Shown here one piece after another: positions 6,103 to 8,225 of a stretch of DNA of 8,225 bases. The DNA is taken from assembly GCA_017523605.1 (NCBI GenBank), contig JAFWVZ010000200.1, positions 1-8,225 of the forward strand. Reading direction: 5' to 3'. Source of the DNA: Bacillota bacterium (lineage in GTDB: Bacteria > Bacillota > Clostridia > Peptostreptococcales > Anaerovoracaceae). The notes below the pieces were generated by a model. The model did no database searches. It had not been told where the DNA came from and saw nothing but the letters and a program-made list of their open reading frames with translations. Numbering within the stretch: the first letter of the stretch is position 1; every line of letters starts with the position of its first letter. The position numbers and the translations under genes were made by a program.

Positions 6103-6753
6103 TCACAATCCTATGGTGGCTATCTTTATTACGAAACTGTATACGGCGCTTCTGAGCGGGCCCAGCAGGTGAGATGTGAATCCCAGATATATCAGGGCCA
6201 GCAACACGATCATGCCGTAGCGCCTTGCGTACCAGTAGAACTTCGTGTTGTACAGCCCGAATATTCCGCAGACCACTCCGAAACCGTCCAGCGGGGGTAT
6301 CGGCAGCAGGTTGAATAGCATCAGCGAAATGTTGATGGCTACCACCGCCTGCAGGATCGTATAGATCACCATCCCCAGATTGGAGAGCAGGAAGGTCCTG
6401 GGCGCAAGCTGCACGTAGAACCTGAACACGAAGGCGAATACTATGGAAGCGATGAAATTGTTGAAGACTCCGGCAAGGCCTATCAGTATCTGGTCGCGGC
6501 GCGGATGCTTCATCTGCCTGGGGTCTATCAGCACCGGCTTGCCCCAGCCGAACCCTACGAAGAACAGCATAAGCAGACCCACTATGTCTATGTGGGCTCT
6601 GGGGTCTAAAGAGACCCTCCCCATGTATTCGGCGGTCCTGTCTCCGCAGAGCTGGGCCACCTTTGCGTGCCCGTACTCGTGGACGGAGATGGCCAGGACT
6701 ATGCCGGGGATCATGTACAGTCTTTCAAGCAGGAAGTTGAGTATGCCGGACAA
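6103..6753 (-). CDS. Site-2 protease-type zinc metallopeptidase (M50 family), TTG start
   Basis: This 216-residue polytopic protein carries the metalloprotease motif HEYGH (H25, E26, H29) in its first helix, followed by LCGDRTAEYMGRVSLDP, HIDIVG and FGWGKPV, and the third zinc ligand in NLLPIPPLDG (D156). It is the short YwhC/Rip3-like M50B group with no PDZ or CBS domain. These enzymes cut within membranes, but the substrates of this group are mostly unknown. The start is TTG at 6753, chosen because a perfect AGGAGG lies five bases upstream and because it keeps the first helix intact; the next in-frame Met (residue 14) would truncate it. An ATG at 6758-6756 is out of frame. The gap after valS is 9 bases and the ribosome site overlaps the valS stop, so the two are translationally close. 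Confidence 0.92.
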   Translation of the reverse strand: MSGILNFLLERLYMIPGIVLAISVHEYGHAKVAQLCGDRTAEYMGRVSLDPRAHIDIVGLLMLFFVGFGWGKPVLIDPRQMKHPRRDQILIGLAGVFNNFIASIVFAFVFRFYVQLAPRTFLLSNLGMVIYTILQAVVAINISLMLFNLLPIPPLDGFGVVCGIFGLYNTKFYWYARRYGMIVLLALIYLGFTSHLLGPLRSAVYSFVIKIATIGL

Positions 6754-6758
6754 ATCAT

Positions 6759-6764
6759 CCTCCT
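6759..6764 (-). promoter_or_regulatory. Ribosome-binding site that sets the TTG start of the M50 peptidase
   Basis: AGGAGG on the minus strand shares its first bases with the TAG stop of valS (6765-6763) and is followed by five bases and TTG at 6753. The overlap suggests termination on valS and initiation on the peptidase gene are coupled. Confidence 0.85.
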
Positions 6765-8225
6765 AAGCCAGCTTGGCAAGCACGGTCTCGAGCATCTTTC
6801 TGTTCTTGGCCAGAAGGTCCTCGTACTCCGCAAGCTTGGCGCGCTCGGCTTCTATTACGTTAGCGGGAGCCTTGGAAACGAAGCCCTGGTTGGAGAGCTT
6901 GTTCTTAGCTCTGGCGATCTCTGCCTCCAGCTTGGCGCCCTCTTTGGTAAGCTTTTCCTTTTCCTTGGCGTAGTCCACCAGTTCGTCCATGGGAACGTAG
7001 ATCTCCATGCCGGGGACCGCCGCGGACTTGGTATCCTCGGGAAGTACGCTTCTGTCGGAGCCGACGAACAGCTCCTCTATTCCGCCGAGAGCCTTTATGT
7101 ACGGGGCGCCGGCCTTTGCAAGCTCTGCGTCCGCGCCTTCCGCTATAATGTACGCGTGGAGCTTTCTGGAGGGAGCTGCCTCCGCCTCCGCGCGGATGTT
7201 TCTTATTGCTCTGATCACAGCCATGGATGCTTCCAGCAGCTTTACGTCTCCGGAGTAGTCGTTGTTCTCCGGGACAGGCCAGCTCTGGGTCATCAGGAAC
7301 TCGGGAGCGTCTTCCGCCTTGGGAAGATAGCTGTAGATCTCCTCGGTGATGAACGGCATGTACGGGTGCAGCAGCTTAAGAAGATCCAGAAGCGCGGTCA
7401 CCAGCATCCAGCGGACAGTAAGCTTATCCTCTTCGTCCGCGCCGTTTAGTCTGGGCTTTGCAAGCTCTATGTACCAGTCGCAGTAGCTGCCCCAGATCAG
7501 GTCGTAGATCTTGGCGGCTGCCAGAGCGAACTCGAACTTCTCCATGTTGTCGGTTATCTCCGCAACGGCCGCGTCTATGGAAGCCCTAAGCCACTTGTCT
7601 TCCGGCTTAAGGACCGCGGTCTTAGCGTCCGCCATGGGCTTAAAGTTTCCGTCCTCGTCCTGAAGGTTCATTATCACGAATCTGGACGCGTTCCAGAGCT
7701 TGTTGGCGAAGTTCCTGGCGGCTTCTATCTTTTCCGTCTGGTAGCGGATGTCGGAGCCCGGAGCTATGCCGGAGAGCAGCATGAACCTGAGCGCGTCCGC
7801 GCCGTACTGGTCTATTACCTCCAGCGGGTCTATGCCGTTACCCAGGGACTTGCTCATCTTGCGTCCCTGCGCGTCGCGGACCAGACCGTGGATAAGCACG
7901 TGCGCAAACGGCGCCTTGCCCATGTCCTCTATTCCGCAGAATATCATCCTGGCTACCCAGAAGAAGATTATGTCGTAGCCCGTTACCAGAACGCTGGTGG
8001 GGTAGAATTTCTTAAGATCCTCGGTCTCCTTGGGCCAGCCGAGAGTAGAGAACGGCCAGAGAGCGGAGCTGAACCATGTGTCCAGAACGTCCTCGTCCTG
8101 ATGGAAGTGCTTTCCTCCGCACTTCGGGCAGACATCCGGCATCTCCTTGGCAACTACCATCTCGCCGCAGTCGTCGCAGTAGTATGCGGGGATCCTGTGT
8201 CCCCACCACAGCTGACGGCTTATGC
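6763..8225 (-). CDS. valS: Valyl-tRNA synthetase, C-terminal part (5' end beyond right edge)
   Basis: The frame stays open to the right edge, giving 486 visible residues of a protein usually near 880. It starts within ISRQLWWGHRIPAYY, the class I synthetase segment after the editing domain. A zinc-knuckle-like YYCDDCG...CPKCGG pair and LDTWFSSALWPFSTLGWP follow, then KMSKS at 7860-7846 in GRKMSKSLGNG, which positions ATP and the tRNA acceptor end. Next is the helical anticodon-binding domain with LWNASRFV and MPFITEEIY, and finally the coiled-coil arm typical of ValRS (about the last 70 residues, EKEKLTKEGAKLEAEI through KLA). The enzyme attaches valine to its tRNA in the cytoplasm. The N-terminal HIGH motif and most of the editing domain lie outside the window. 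The stop TAG is at 6765-6763. A Met at 8160 is internal and is not the start. Confidence 0.98.
   Translation of the reverse strand, partial: ISRQLWWGHRIPAYYCDDCGEMVVAKEMPDVCPKCGGKHFHQDEDVLDTWFSSALWPFSTLGWPKETEDLKKFYPTSVLVTGYDIIFFWVARMIFCGIEDMGKAPFAHVLIHGLVRDAQGRKMSKSLGNGIDPLEVIDQYGADALRFMLLSGIAPGSDIRYQTEKIEAARNFANKLWNASRFVIMNLQDEDGNFKPMADAKTAVLKPEDKWLRASIDAAVAEITDNMEKFEFALAAAKIYDLIWGSYCDWYIELAKPRLNGADEEDKLTVRWMLVTALLDLLKLLHPYMPFITEEIYSYLPKAEDAPEFLMTQSWPVPENNDYSGDVKLLEASMAVIRAIRNIRAEAEAAPSRKLHAYIIAEGADAELAKAGAPYIKALGGIEELFVGSDRSVLPEDTKSAAVPGMEIYVPMDELVDYAKEKEKLTKEGAKLEAEIARAKNKLSNQGFVSKAPANVIEAERAKLAEYEDLLAKNRKMLETVLAKLA

Noticed and set aside
5295..6155. A 286-codon plus-strand open frame opposite cls
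   Set aside because: No recognisable motifs; the opposite strand has two intact HKD motifs.

Overview
The window is a single run of eight genes, all on the minus strand, in DNA of moderate to high GC by eye. Nothing on the plus strand looks coding. In transcription order (high to low coordinates) it holds: the C-terminal part of valyl-tRNA synthetase (cut by the right edge), a small M50 site-2-type membrane metallopeptidase, a cardiolipin synthase, a formate/nitrite-family (FNT) channel, a ClC-type anion transporter, a flavin-reductase-fold protein, a YfcE-like metallophosphoesterase, and the N-terminal 320 residues of a fused MFS-like/spermidine-synthase-like protein (cut by the left edge). 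Gaps between genes are 9, 46, 50, 36, 30, 44 and 184 bases. No hairpin followed by a T-run is visible in any gap, so read-through is plausible.

Two of the genes have textbook AGGAGG ribosome-binding sites, which argues against Bacteroidota. The mix of an FNT channel, a Firmicute-looking ClC protein and a PLDc_N-type cardiolipin synthase fits an anaerobic Bacillota, probably a clostridial relative. That placement is inference, not a taxonomic call.

The most interesting part is the 184-base gap between the phosphoesterase and the MFS/spermidine-synthase gene. On the minus strand, positions 1133 to 980 form a long closing helix (about 22 pairs with two mismatches and one bulge). It encloses a strong hairpin and a GC-rich core. 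Two G-U pairs exist only in the minus-strand RNA, so the RNA is probably read in the direction of the operon. The helix ends 20 bases before the downstream start codon, which has no Shine-Dalgarno sequence. A 7-base segment of the 5' arm can pair equally well with an internal copy of its partner, so the element could switch between two folds. I could not match it to a riboswitch or housekeeping RNA that I know; it is the best candidate here for something undescribed, or for a known large structured RNA that I cannot recognise without a covariance search.

Functionally the genes are mixed: translation (ValRS), membrane proteolysis and membrane lipid synthesis, two anion-transport proteins side by side, and several small enzymes. 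The ClC protein looks closer to the fluoride-exporting CLC-F subgroup than to classical chloride transporters, but its selectivity-determining residues are unusual.
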